From: DAOTUL01 sp034437435
Lineage (GTDB): Bacteria; Chloroflexota; Anaerolineae; Aggregatilineales; Phototrophicaceae
Length of the DNA: 11,392 nucleotides
Assembly: GCA_964417785.1 (NCBI GenBank)
Contig: CAYQJO010000142.1
Location: forward strand, 1 to 11,392
Direction: 5' to 3'
Made by a program: the position numbers and the translations under genes
In this document: piece after piece, positions 1 through 6,199 of the stretch
How the letters are laid out: the number at the start of each line of letters is the position of its first letter
Numbering within the stretch: position 1 is the stretch's first letter
Notes under the pieces: generated by a model
What the model saw: the letters and a program-made list of their open reading frames with translations, nothing else
Databases searched by the model: none
What the model was told of the DNA's origin: nothing

Positions 1-70
1 GGCCGCCACGCGGGGACGGCCCCTACAACGGTGGTTGTGCGTAGGGGATGGCCCGTGTGCCATCCCGGTG
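1..70. repeat. 70-bp intergenic repeat, copy 1
   Basis: This block recurs at 156-225 with 68 of 70 identical bases; the differences are at positions 43 and 69. It can form a perfect 8-bp hairpin (45-52 with 59-66, 6-nt loop). An alternative outer stem CCCCTAC/GTAGGGG (20-26 with 41-47) uses some of the same bases, so the two folds exclude each other. It starts at the window edge and may continue upstream. No coding frame looks real here. Repeats of this kind, with GTAGGGG-type arms, are familiar from Chloroflexota intergenic regions, but that comparison is from memory. Confidence 0.85.
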
Positions 71-73
71 TCC

Positions 74-96
74 GCCCACGATTGAAAATCATGGGC
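74..96. repeat. Imperfect inverted repeat (hairpin)
   Basis: Arms of 10 bases (74-83 and 87-96) around a GAA loop pair at 9 of 10 positions; the one mismatch is at position 79. It lies between the two 70-bp repeats and has no T-tract, so it is more likely part of the repeat array than a terminator. Confidence 0.7.
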
Positions 97-105
97 TACG
101 TTTTG

Positions 106-126
106 CGTGTCCAATAAATGGACACG
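106..126. repeat. Inverted repeat CGTGTCC-7-GGACACG
   Basis: Perfect 7-bp arms (106-112 and 120-126) flank the A/T-rich loop aataaat. It sits in the spacer between the 70-bp repeats and is probably another module of the same intergenic array. No function can be read from it. Confidence 0.65.
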
Positions 127-155
127 GGCGGCGATGAGGGTGTGAAGATACGGCG

Positions 156-225
156 GGCCGCCACGCGGGGACGGCCCCTACAACGGTGGTTGTGCGTCGG
201 GGATGGCCCGTGTGCCATCCCGGCG
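156..225. repeat. 70-bp intergenic repeat, copy 2
   Basis: Second copy of the block at 1-70, offset by exactly 155 bases. The inner 8-bp hairpin is kept. The outer CCCCTAC/GTAGGGG stem now has one mismatch, because position 198 is C instead of A. Beyond position 225 the copies diverge. From 226 to about 290 there are only weak, short self-complementary pieces (for example GGGCG/CGCCC) and no gene. Confidence 0.85.
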
Positions 226-300
226 TGGGTGTCGGATGAATCGGGCGGGTGGTATGGGACACGGGCGTCATGGCTGCCGCGCCCTACACCGAATCGACCG

Positions 301-329
301 TTGATAATCTGACCGAAGTCAGGTAACAT
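301..329 (+). promoter_or_regulatory. Candidate sigma70-type promoter for the rpsF operon
   Basis: TTGATA at 301-306 matches the -35 consensus at 5 of 6 positions. After a 17-bp spacer, TAACAT at 324-329 matches the -10 at 4 of 6. This predicts a start near 336 and a 5' leader of roughly 85 nt before rpsF. It is the best-spaced pair I see upstream, but the -10 is weak and nothing else confirms it. Confidence 0.4.
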
Positions 330-383
330 TTCGTTCGATTTTTCATTCGATAGCTTTCCGCTTCGCACGGGCGCACAGCCTGA

Positions 384-417
384 TGTGGGGCAATTCCGAG
401 GAAAGGGGAATTCCATA
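384..417 (+). promoter_or_regulatory. Leader hairpin before rpsF (possible S6:S18 autoregulatory element)
   Basis: AATTCC (392-397) pairs with GGAATT (407-412) around a 9-nt purine-rich loop. A lower stem, 384-388 with 413-417, is separated from it by a GGC bulge at 389-391. The loop and upper arm hold the only Shine-Dalgarno-like bases (GAGG 398-401, GGGG 405-408) upstream of the ATG at 423, so folding would hide them. S6 and S18 are both encoded in this operon, and S6:S18 is known to bind leaders of rpsF operons through a bulged hairpin with a conserved CCG. A CCG is present at 396-398, but its register is not convincing. Confidence 0.35.
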
Positions 418-422
418 CTTCC

Positions 423-713
423 ATGAAACGAGAATACGAACTCTCGGTTGTGATTCGTGTCGATCCGAATGAGCAGGTGATTCGGGATTCGGTGAATGAG
501 GTGCAGGGCTGGGTCGAAGCCGATGGTATGGGCGAGATCAAAAAAGCCGATCATTGGGGACGCCGCCGTCTGGCCTATGAGGTCGACGGCCAGCGTGAGG
601 GCTACTACGTCATCATGAGCGTCGATATTGATACGGAACATCTGCCGGAAGTGGAACGCAATCTGAAACTGTCATCGACTGTTCTACGCTATCTGCTTGT
701 TCGGCCTGACTGA
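423..713 (+). CDS. rpsF: 30S ribosomal protein S6
   Basis: A 96-residue protein with the S6 signature throughout: a start MKREYELSVV, a middle GEIKKADHWGRRRLAYEV and an end STVLRYLLVRPD. The length is normal for the family. S6 binds 16S rRNA in the central platform as a heterodimer with S18, whose gene lies two genes downstream. The ATG at 423 gives the usual S6 N-terminus. The Shine-Dalgarno-like purines end about 14 bases upstream, farther than usual, and lie in a hairpin, which suggests controlled initiation. The order rpsF-ssb-rpsR is widely conserved in bacteria. The rplI gene that often follows is absent here. Confidence 0.97.
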   Translation: MKREYELSVVIRVDPNEQVIRDSVNEVQGWVEADGMGEIKKADHWGRRRLAYEVDGQREGYYVIMSVDIDTEHLPEVERNLKLSSTVLRYLLVRPD

Positions 714-734
714 GTGATTTAGAGGAATGTGGTC

Positions 735-1133
735 ATGGGGCGCGGTTTAAACAAAGTGATGATTATCGGCAATGTCGGTCGCGAGCCGGAAATGCGCTAT
801 ACACCGAGCGGGCGACCGGTGACCAGCTTTAGTGTGGCGACCACGCGCACCTGGACCTCCGCTGAGGGGGACCGGCGCGAGGAGACCGAATGGTTCAATG
901 TGGTCTCCTGGGGCAATCTGGCTGAGATTTGCAAGACTCACCTCACCAAAGGCCAGCAGGTCTATATCGAGGGTCGCCTGCAAACACGCGGTTGGGAGGA
1001 TGACAGTGGCAAGAAGCACTTTCGCACCGAACTGGTCGCCAGCGAGATGATCTTACTGGGGGACCGCCGCCAGCACCATAACGATTTTGACTTCGCTGAC
1101 GACAGCGAGGACAGCAGCGATTACGCTTTCTAA
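735..1133 (+). CDS. ssb: Single-stranded DNA-binding protein
   Basis: A 132-residue protein. Residues 1-108 form one OB-fold with typical SSB blocks: LNKVMIIGNVGREPEMRYTP near the start, TEWFNVVSWGNLAE at 51-64 and GQQVYIEGRLQTR at 73-85. It coats single-stranded DNA in replication and repair. The C-terminal tail is short (about 20 residues), acidic and ends SSDYAF. This keeps the acidic run and terminal Phe but not the classic DDDIPF tip that recruits partner proteins. I chose ATG 735 over the in-frame GTG 729 because AGAGG at 721-725 is 9 bases from 735 but only 3 from 729. It lies between rpsF and rpsR, as is standard. Confidence 0.96.
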   Translation: MGRGLNKVMIIGNVGREPEMRYTPSGRPVTSFSVATTRTWTSAEGDRREETEWFNVVSWGNLAEICKTHLTKGQQVYIEGRLQTRGWEDDSGKKHFRTELVASEMILLGDRRQHHNDFDFADDSEDSSDYAF

Positions 1134-1152
1134 GTGAAATACGGAGATCATC

Positions 1153-1410
1153 GTGAGCAACGATAGAAGACAATCCCGTCCGGCACGCCCAATGCATCGC
1201 AGAGGCCGTACCCGGAGCATCTACTGCCCCAGCGGTAAGTGCTTCGACTACAAGAATTTTGACACATTACGCCATTATCTGAGCGAGACGGGCAAGATCA
1301 AGCCGCGCCGCCAGACCGGTAACTGCTCGCGCTGCCAGCGCGAACTGGCGCGGGAGATCAAGCGTGCCCGGCACCTGGCCCTGCTGCCATTCGTGTCTTC
1401 GGGCGAGTAG
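1153..1410 (+). CDS. rpsR: 30S ribosomal protein S18
   Basis: An 85-residue protein. The conserved S18 core is clear: SETGKIKPRRQTGNCSRCQR followed by ELAREIKRARHLALLPF. It partners S6 on the 30S platform. Four cysteines are present (25, 30, 58, 61), arranged CX4C and CX2C. This fits the zinc-binding C+ form of S18, although as I recall the first pair is more often CX2C in this family. Translation starts at GTG 1153, with GGAG at 1143-1146 six bases upstream. It follows ssb by 19 bp and is 15 bp from the next gene, so it is co-transcribed with both. Confidence 0.96.
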   Translation: MSNDRRQSRPARPMHRRGRTRSIYCPSGKCFDYKNFDTLRHYLSETGKIKPRRQTGNCSRCQRELAREIKRARHLALLPFVSSGE

Positions 1411-1425
1411 TTTCGGAGCGTTTAC

Positions 1426-2766
1426 ATGGCAAAGCGACGCCAAACAACCGGACTCCCGAAAGCGGCACGCCCACAGCCGGCAGCCGAAGAGGATAAGCCA
1501 TCCCGCGAATACCGCTCCCACGCCGAGCGCGAGGCCGAGATTCAGAAATGGGTGCTGCTGGCGACAGCCGGGGTCGTTGGATTCATCCTGGTCGTGATCG
1601 CCGCCGCGTTCATCCTGGATGAGGTGGTCAACCCGGCCCGCACCGTCGCTAGCGTAGACAGTGAGAATTTCTCGGCGGGTGAGTTTGAAGATCGGGTGCG
1701 CCTGGAACGGGTCATCACGATTGAGCGGATCAATGCCGCGCTGAACAATCTGATTGATGTCGGTTTGACCTTCGATGAGGCCGGCCAGCAGGTTGTCAGC
1801 GTTGAGCCGTATGCCTCGCTGTGGCAGGAGTTGAACGTCCGCGATCAGATGGGCCTGCGGGTCCTCAACGACATGATCGACGATTATCTGGTGTTCCAGG
1901 AGGCGGAGCGGTTGGGGGTGTCGGTCAGCCAGGACGACATCGATGCCGAACTGCGCGAGGTGTTGGGTTACGGCGACCTGGAACCGCCCGCCGTCGAAGA
2001 CCCGGAGGCGACCGAGGAACCCGAACCGACCAACACACCGACAGCGACGCCGCTGGTCTCGCCCACGCCATCACCGGAGCCGACCGCGACCAACACCCCG
2101 GAGATCGAGCCGACGGCCACGTTGACGCCTTTCCCGACGGTGGCTCCCGTCCCCACGCGCACCTACGATGAACGGCTGGGAGTGTTTGAGGACGATCTGG
2201 ATGCTTTCTACGATGAGGCTACCCGTGAAGCCAACATGAGCCGTGAAGACGTTAACCGTATCTTCGAGGCGCGGGCGCTGCGCAAGGCGCTGAGCGAGAT
2301 GGTGGTCGAACCGGAAAACACCAGCGTGTGGGTCAATGCCCGCCATATCCTGGTGGAGACCGAAGACGAAGCGCTCGACATTATCGACGCGCTGCGGGCC
2401 GGTGAATCGTTTGCGGCGCTGGCCCAGGCGAAATCGACCGATACCGGGTCGGGGGCGCAGGGCGGTGAACTCGGTTGGGCCAACACCGAGAATTACGTCA
2501 CCGAATTTGCCGACGCCACCCGCGAACTGGAAATCGGCGCGATCAGTGACCCGGTGCAGTCCGATTTTGGCTTCCATATCATCCAGGTGCGCGAGCGCGA
2601 AGACCGTGACATCAGCGAGGCCGCTGTGGACGCCAACCGCGAAGAAGCCTTCGACGACTGGTTGGACGACCTGCGCGACAGTGAAGGCTACACGGTGGAA
2701 ATCTCGGACATCTGGCCGGATTATGTGCCGACGGACCCGCCCTGGGTTTTTGAACCAACTTCCTAG
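1426..2766 (+). CDS. Membrane-anchored PpiC-type peptidyl-prolyl isomerase (SurA/PrsA-like)
   Basis: A 446-residue protein. Residues 1-41 are charged and cytoplasmic; one membrane helix spans about 42-64, with no lipobox cysteine. An N-terminal chaperone-like helical region (75-185) resembles SurA N domains. A Thr/Pro/Glu-rich linker (187-246) splits that region from a further helical part (247-300). A parvulin PpiC domain follows at 303-390, with ARHILVETEDEA, GGELGW and FGFHIIQVRE. The likely role is folding of exported proteins on the outer face of the membrane. GGAG at 1415-1418 supports ATG 1426. It sits where rplI commonly follows rpsR and ends just before a strong terminator. The family is secure; the clients are unknown. 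Confidence 0.9.
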   Translation: MAKRRQTTGLPKAARPQPAAEEDKPSREYRSHAEREAEIQKWVLLATAGVVGFILVVIAAAFILDEVVNPARTVASVDSENFSAGEFEDRVRLERVITIERINAALNNLIDVGLTFDEAGQQVVSVEPYASLWQELNVRDQMGLRVLNDMIDDYLVFQEAERLGVSVSQDDIDAELREVLGYGDLEPPAVEDPEATEEPEPTNTPTATPLVSPTPSPEPTATNTPEIEPTATLTPFPTVAPVPTRTYDERLGVFEDDLDAFYDEATREANMSREDVNRIFEARALRKALSEMVVEPENTSVWVNARHILVETEDEALDIIDALRAGESFAALAQAKSTDTGSGAQGGELGWANTENYVTEFADATRELEIGAISDPVQSDFGFHIIQVREREDRDISEAAVDANREEAFDDWLDDLRDSEGYTVEISDIWPDYVPTDPPWVFEPTS

Positions 2767-2772
2767 CAGCAG

Positions 2773-2799
2773 AACGGTGGACCCCGGTCCACCGTTTTT
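2773..2799 (+). terminator. Rho-independent terminator after the ppiC gene
   Basis: Perfect 11-bp arms, AACGGTGGACC (2773-2783) and GGTCCACCGTT (2786-2796), run into a T-tract (2795-2799). It begins 6 bases after the stop codon and cleanly ends the rpsF operon. It separates that operon from the FHA cluster promoter. Confidence 0.93.
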
Positions 2800-2825
2800 C
2801 TTACCTACGCTTGCCCGATTCTCGA

Positions 2826-2855
2826 TTGTTGCGAGGTTTGCCCCTGGACTATAAT
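2826..2855 (+). promoter_or_regulatory. Promoter of the FHA/SEDS/PBP operon, predicted leaderless
   Basis: A perfect TATAAT lies at 2850-2855. A weak -35 (TTGTTG, 2826-2831) is 18 bp upstream. With usual spacing, transcription starts at about 2862-2863, which is the A of the ATG at 2863. There is no Shine-Dalgarno sequence before that ATG, which agrees with a leaderless mRNA. It follows the terminator at 2773-2799 by about 25 bp. Confidence 0.7.
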
Positions 2856-2862
2856 GGCAGCC

Positions 2863-3630
2863 ATGAGCAATCAGCGGATACTACACCTGGAAGGTCGCCT
2901 GGAGCAGATGATAGAAGGGGCCTTCGCCCATCTGTTCGGCAAACGTCTTCGTATGCACGATCTGGCGATCCGGCTGGCGCGGGCGATGGAAGTGAACAGC
3001 CGTACCGTCGACGCTGCCGATCGGCGTCCGCTGGCTCCCAATCTCTACACCTTCTATGTCCATCCGGAAACGCATATGGCGCTGTTGGAAAACCAACCAG
3101 GTCTGTGCGATGTCCTCGACCAGTATGTGCTGGAACTGGTGGCCGCGTCACATTTCCGCCTCGATCATCCCCCTGCCGTGAAGTTTCTGGCGGATGCCGG
3201 TCTGGCGCGGTCGGATGTGCAGGTGGTGGCCGCTTTCCAGGGGGAGAAGCATCGCAGCACGGGAATTATGCAGCCGATCAAAGTCTATTCGGCTGACCAT
3301 TTGCCGGTCAACCCGCAGTTGATCGTCAATGAGACTGCCTTAATCTCGTTGGAGGAGGCGGTTATCAACATCGGGCGCGGCCAGGAAAACGATATTGTCA
3401 TCGACGATCCCTATGTCTCGCGCCATCATCTGCAAATCCGTCTGTATCGTGGCACGTATCTCCTCTTCGATGTTCACAGCCGCAGCGGTACCGCCATCAA
3501 CGGGGTGTGGGTCAAAGAGCGGCGGTTGCAAAGCGGCGATGTGATACGCATCGGGCGCAGCCAGCTTGTCTACCTGGAAGACACCCCATCAGAAAACGAC
3601 ACTGAACAAATAGATCGCGTAGATTGGTAA
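2863..3630 (+). CDS. FhaA-like protein (DUF3662 + FHA domain)
   Basis: A 255-residue protein with the two-domain layout of mycobacterial FhaA. Residues 1-115 resemble the DUF3662/FhaA N-terminal domain (LEQMIEGAFAHLFGKRL). A linker leads to an FHA domain at about 166-238 with GRGQENDIVI, VSRHHLQIR and HSRSGTAING. FHA domains bind phosphothreonine; the usual SxNGT is SRSGT here, a change in a loop near the ligand. No membrane segment is seen, so it is probably cytoplasmic. ATG 2863 is preferred to the in-frame ATG 2854, which lies inside the -10 box. The stop overlaps the next start (TAATG). In Actinobacteria this family sits with rodA, pbpA and Ser/Thr kinases and acts in cell-wall control. 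Confidence 0.88.
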   Translation: MSNQRILHLEGRLEQMIEGAFAHLFGKRLRMHDLAIRLARAMEVNSRTVDAADRRPLAPNLYTFYVHPETHMALLENQPGLCDVLDQYVLELVAASHFRLDHPPAVKFLADAGLARSDVQVVAAFQGEKHRSTGIMQPIKVYSADHLPVNPQLIVNETALISLEEAVINIGRGQENDIVIDDPYVSRHHLQIRLYRGTYLLFDVHSRSGTAINGVWVKERRLQSGDVIRIGRSQLVYLEDTPSENDTEQIDRVDW

Positions 3631-4070
3631 TGTCACCGGAGATCGTTCTGTTCGCACTGCGAGTGCTGTCTGTTTTGCTGCTGCTTGGTATACTGGTCGG
3701 GCTGTTTTATTTGCTGTGGCGTGATTACCTCAGCGCTGTACAGCAGATTCAATCGGCCCGCCGCAGTTATGGGCGTCTGGTGGCCCTGGAAAGTCTGGAT
3801 AGCAAAATGGTTGCCAACGGTGCGGCGTTTCCGCTGCTGCCGCTGACCAGCCTGGGTCGGTCAGCGACGAATCATATTGTGGTGAGCGATTCGTTCGCCA
3901 GCAGCGAACACGCCCAGATCGTCCTGCGCACCGGCCAGTGGTGGCTGGAAGATCGCCACAGCCGCAACGGGACGACGCTGAACAATGTGATTATCCAGCA
4001 GCCAGTGGTGATGACGACGGGCGACATCATCGGTATCGGTCAGCATTACTTTCGCCTTGAGCTTGAATAG
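3630..4070 (+). CDS. FhaB-like membrane-anchored FHA-domain protein
   Basis: A 146-residue protein. One N-terminal membrane helix (about 6-29) is followed by a basic segment and an FHA domain at 74-143. The key FHA residues are all present: LGRSATNHIVVSD, SSEHAQI and DRHSRNGTTLNNV. Unlike its neighbour it keeps the SxNGT loop, so phosphothreonine binding is likely. This matches FhaB/FipA of Actinobacteria, a phospho-reader at the division or elongation machinery. ATG 3630 overlaps the previous stop by one base; the upstream in-frame TTG 3624 is less likely. It lies 12 bp before mtnP. Confidence 0.88.
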   Translation: MSPEIVLFALRVLSVLLLLGILVGLFYLLWRDYLSAVQQIQSARRSYGRLVALESLDSKMVANGAAFPLLPLTSLGRSATNHIVVSDSFASSEHAQIVLRTGQWWLEDRHSRNGTTLNNVIIQQPVVMTTGDIIGIGQHYFRLELE

Positions 4071-4082
4071 ACAGGAGCAAAC

Positions 4083-4949
4083 ATGGTTAAAATCGGCGTT
4101 ATCGGTGGATCGGGTCTGTATAACATGGCCGAGATTACCGATAAAGAATTTATTTCGGTGGATACTCCCTACGGCAAGCCATCGGGTGAAATTGTGGTCG
4201 GTACGCTGCGCGGCAAACGGGTGGCGTTCCTGGCACGGCACGGTGCCGGACATGTGCATTCGCCGACCAAGGTACCGTACCGGGCCAATATCTACGCGCT
4301 CAAGCACCTGGGCGTGCGCTTCATCATCAGTGTGAGCGCCTGCGGATCGCTGCGCGAGGATTATGCACCCGGCCACATCGTTATACCCGACCAGCTTTTC
4401 GATCATACCAAATCGGATCGGGGCGGGCGCAGCTTCTTCGAGTCTGGATTGGTGTCGCATGTCGGGGTGGCCGATCCGTTCTGCCGCGAACTGTCCGATC
4501 AACTGTATATGGCCGTCGGTCAGGTGGGGGCGACCGTGCATCGGGGTGGCACCTTCATCACCATCGAGGGGCCGCGCTTCAGCACACGCGGCGAAAGCGA
4601 GATTTACCGCCAGTGGGGATGCAGCCTCATCGGCATGACGACCTCGCCTGAAGCCTTCCTTGCCCGCGAAGCCGAAATTGCATATGCCGTTGTGGCGCAT
4701 ATCACCGATTATGATGTGTGGCATGTCAGCGAAGAGCCGGTCACCGTCGAGATGGTCATGAACACTGTGCGCCAGAATCTCAGCACTGTGCAGCAGGCGG
4801 TGGCGGTGGCGGTGGAACGGCTGGATGAAGATGCGGTCTACCCCGCCTGCCACGATGCTCTACAGAAAACCTTCATGACGGCGGAAAACCAGATTCCGGC
4901 GGAGGAGATGGAGAAATTGCGGCTTATCGTCGGGCGCTATTACGATTGA
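4083..4949 (+). CDS. mtnP: S-methyl-5'-thioadenosine phosphorylase
   Basis: A 288-residue member of the PNP/MTAP family. It cleaves methylthioadenosine with phosphate to adenine and methylthioribose-1-phosphate, in methionine salvage and polyamine by-product removal. Visible motifs are GVIGGSGLY (5-13), ARHGAGHVHSPTKVPYRANI (51-70), SACGSLRE (85-92), IEGPRFSTRGES (161-172), IGMTTSPEAFLAREAEI (183-199) and TDYDVW (208-213). The two Asp of the last motif favour a 6-amino purine. Length and motifs are complete. AGGAG lies about 6 bases before ATG 4083. It is a metabolic gene inside a cell-envelope operon, and its stop overlaps the next ATG by one base. A broader purine phosphorylase specificity cannot be excluded. 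Confidence 0.94.
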   Translation: MVKIGVIGGSGLYNMAEITDKEFISVDTPYGKPSGEIVVGTLRGKRVAFLARHGAGHVHSPTKVPYRANIYALKHLGVRFIISVSACGSLREDYAPGHIVIPDQLFDHTKSDRGGRSFFESGLVSHVGVADPFCRELSDQLYMAVGQVGATVHRGGTFITIEGPRFSTRGESEIYRQWGCSLIGMTTSPEAFLAREAEIAYAVVAHITDYDVWHVSEEPVTVEMVMNTVRQNLSTVQQAVAVAVERLDEDAVYPACHDALQKTFMTAENQIPAEEMEKLRLIVGRYYD

Positions 4950-6199
4950 TGCACGAACGCCATTTGCTGCTGCTGGCCGGGGGCTTTGTCGGCGTGAATG
5001 TGCTGGCATTGACTCTGCAACGTCCTGATCTGCTGCTATCCAGCCTGTGGTTGGTGGCGGCATGGTTGGCGGCGGCGGTGGGCAGCTTTGTGGCGCTGAA
5101 GCGGTTCATGCCGCAGCATGATCCGCTGTTTTTGCCGCTGATTCTGCTGATGGTCGGCTGGGGCCTGGTGCTGATCGAACGGCTGGCCCCCAATTTTGCT
5201 GTTCGGCAGGCACTATGGCTGTTGATTTCAACGGCTGCCATGTTGTCGGTGGCGCTGCTGCCGCATATGTTGCGCTGGCTGCGGGTCTATCGTTACCTGT
5301 GGCTGGCCGCCGGATTGGGCCTGCTGGTGAGTACCATCGCATTCGGCAGCAATCCATCGGGACAGTTGAGCGCACCGCAGCTATGGTTGGGACGGGGTGG
5401 GTTTTTCTTCCAGCCATCTGAACCGCTCAAGATCATCCTGGTGGCGTTCCTTGCCAGTTATCTTGCGGAGCAGTATCCGCTGCTGCGAGCGGAAGGTCTG
5501 GCCGGTGGTTCTATCTTTTCCCCGCGTCTGGTGGGACCGGTGCTGCTGATGTGGGGCCTCTCGGTGGTCATTCTGGTGTGGCAGCGTGACCTGGGGACAG
5601 CCGTCCTGTTCTTCGTTGTCTTTCTCATTTTGTTGTATGTCGCCAGCGGCTATACTGCGCTGCTGCTCGGCGGCGGTCTTCTCATTGTGGTGGCGGCGGT
5701 GGTCGCTTACCAATTGTTCGACGTGGTGCAGCTTCGGGTAGACATCTGGCTCAATCCCTGGCCGGAGTCCGATGGCCGCGCCTACCAGATTGTGCAGAGC
5801 TTACAGGCGTTTGCTGCTGGTGGTGTGTTCGGTCAGGGGATCGGACAGGGTTCACCGGTTTATGTGCCGGTCGTCCATTCGGATTTTATCTTCGCCGCGC
5901 TGGCTGAGGAGTACGGTTTCCTGGGCGTGATCGTTGTTCTGGTTGGTTTTGGGACGCTGGTGGTGCGCGGTATGCAGATCGCGATCCGGCAGCAGGGACG
6001 ACCGTTCCGGGCGCTGCTGGCAATCGGTCTGGTGACGTTGCTCGGTGGGCAGGCGATTCTGATTATGGGCGGGACGATCCGGTTGCTGCCGCTGACGGGG
6101 GTAACGCTGCCGTTCTTCAGCTATGGCGGAAGTTCGCTGCTGGTCAGTTTTTGCATGGTCGGGCTGCTGCTGCGGCTTTCAGCCTTAGATGATGTATGA
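4949..6199 (+). CDS. SEDS-family protein (RodA/FtsW-like)
   Basis: A 416-residue, highly hydrophobic polytopic membrane protein with about ten membrane segments. SEDS proteins polymerise lipid II into glycan strands together with a class B PBP. Family motifs are QPSEPLKI (155-162), QRDLGTAVLF (212-221), YQIVQSLQAFAAGGVFGQG (279-297), SDFIFAALAEEYGF (311-324) and PFFSYGGSS (388-396). In the extracellular loop, where relatives read about NPxxDPxGxxYQ, this one reads NPWPESDGRAYQ. The expected Asp, reported as essential in FtsW/RodA, is therefore Glu 273 followed by Ser. It resembles actinobacterial RodA more than E. coli FtsW. Its start overlaps mtnP by one base and its end overlaps the next gene by four. 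Confidence 0.92.
   Translation: MHERHLLLLAGGFVGVNVLALTLQRPDLLLSSLWLVAAWLAAAVGSFVALKRFMPQHDPLFLPLILLMVGWGLVLIERLAPNFAVRQALWLLISTAAMLSVALLPHMLRWLRVYRYLWLAAGLGLLVSTIAFGSNPSGQLSAPQLWLGRGGFFFQPSEPLKIILVAFLASYLAEQYPLLRAEGLAGGSIFSPRLVGPVLLMWGLSVVILVWQRDLGTAVLFFVVFLILLYVASGYTALLLGGGLLIVVAAVVAYQLFDVVQLRVDIWLNPWPESDGRAYQIVQSLQAFAAGGVFGQGIGQGSPVYVPVVHSDFIFAALAEEYGFLGVIVVLVGFGTLVVRGMQIAIRQQGRPFRALLAIGLVTLLGGQAILIMGGTIRLLPLTGVTLPFFSYGGSSLLVSFCMVGLLLRLSALDDV

Noticed and set aside
1..225. CRISPR array
   Set aside because: Only two copies, 70 bp long with an 85-bp spacer, internal hairpins and no cas genes.
96..641. Minus-strand open frame of 181 codons across the repeats and rpsF
   Set aside because: It runs through non-coding repeats and antisense to rpsF and shows no protein family features.
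729..734. GTG start for ssb
   Set aside because: It is only 3 bases from the AGAGG ribosome-binding site; ATG 735 has normal spacing and gives the usual SSB N-terminus.
1821..2171. Arg/Gly-rich + strand open frame inside the PpiC gene
   Set aside because: It is a frame-shifted shadow of the Thr/Pro linker coding sequence.
2854..2862. Upstream ATG for the FhaA-like gene
   Set aside because: It lies inside the TATAAT box, so it would not be on the transcript.
4796..4813. GGCGGT x3 tandem repeat
   Set aside because: It lies in frame in mtnP and encodes an Ala/Val helix segment; too short to be of note.
3861..4853. Long open frame on the minus strand (330 codons) opposite fhaB/mtnP
   Set aside because: It lies antisense to two well-identified genes, shows no recognisable domain and is His/Arg-rich, as expected of the mirror frame of a GC-rich gene.
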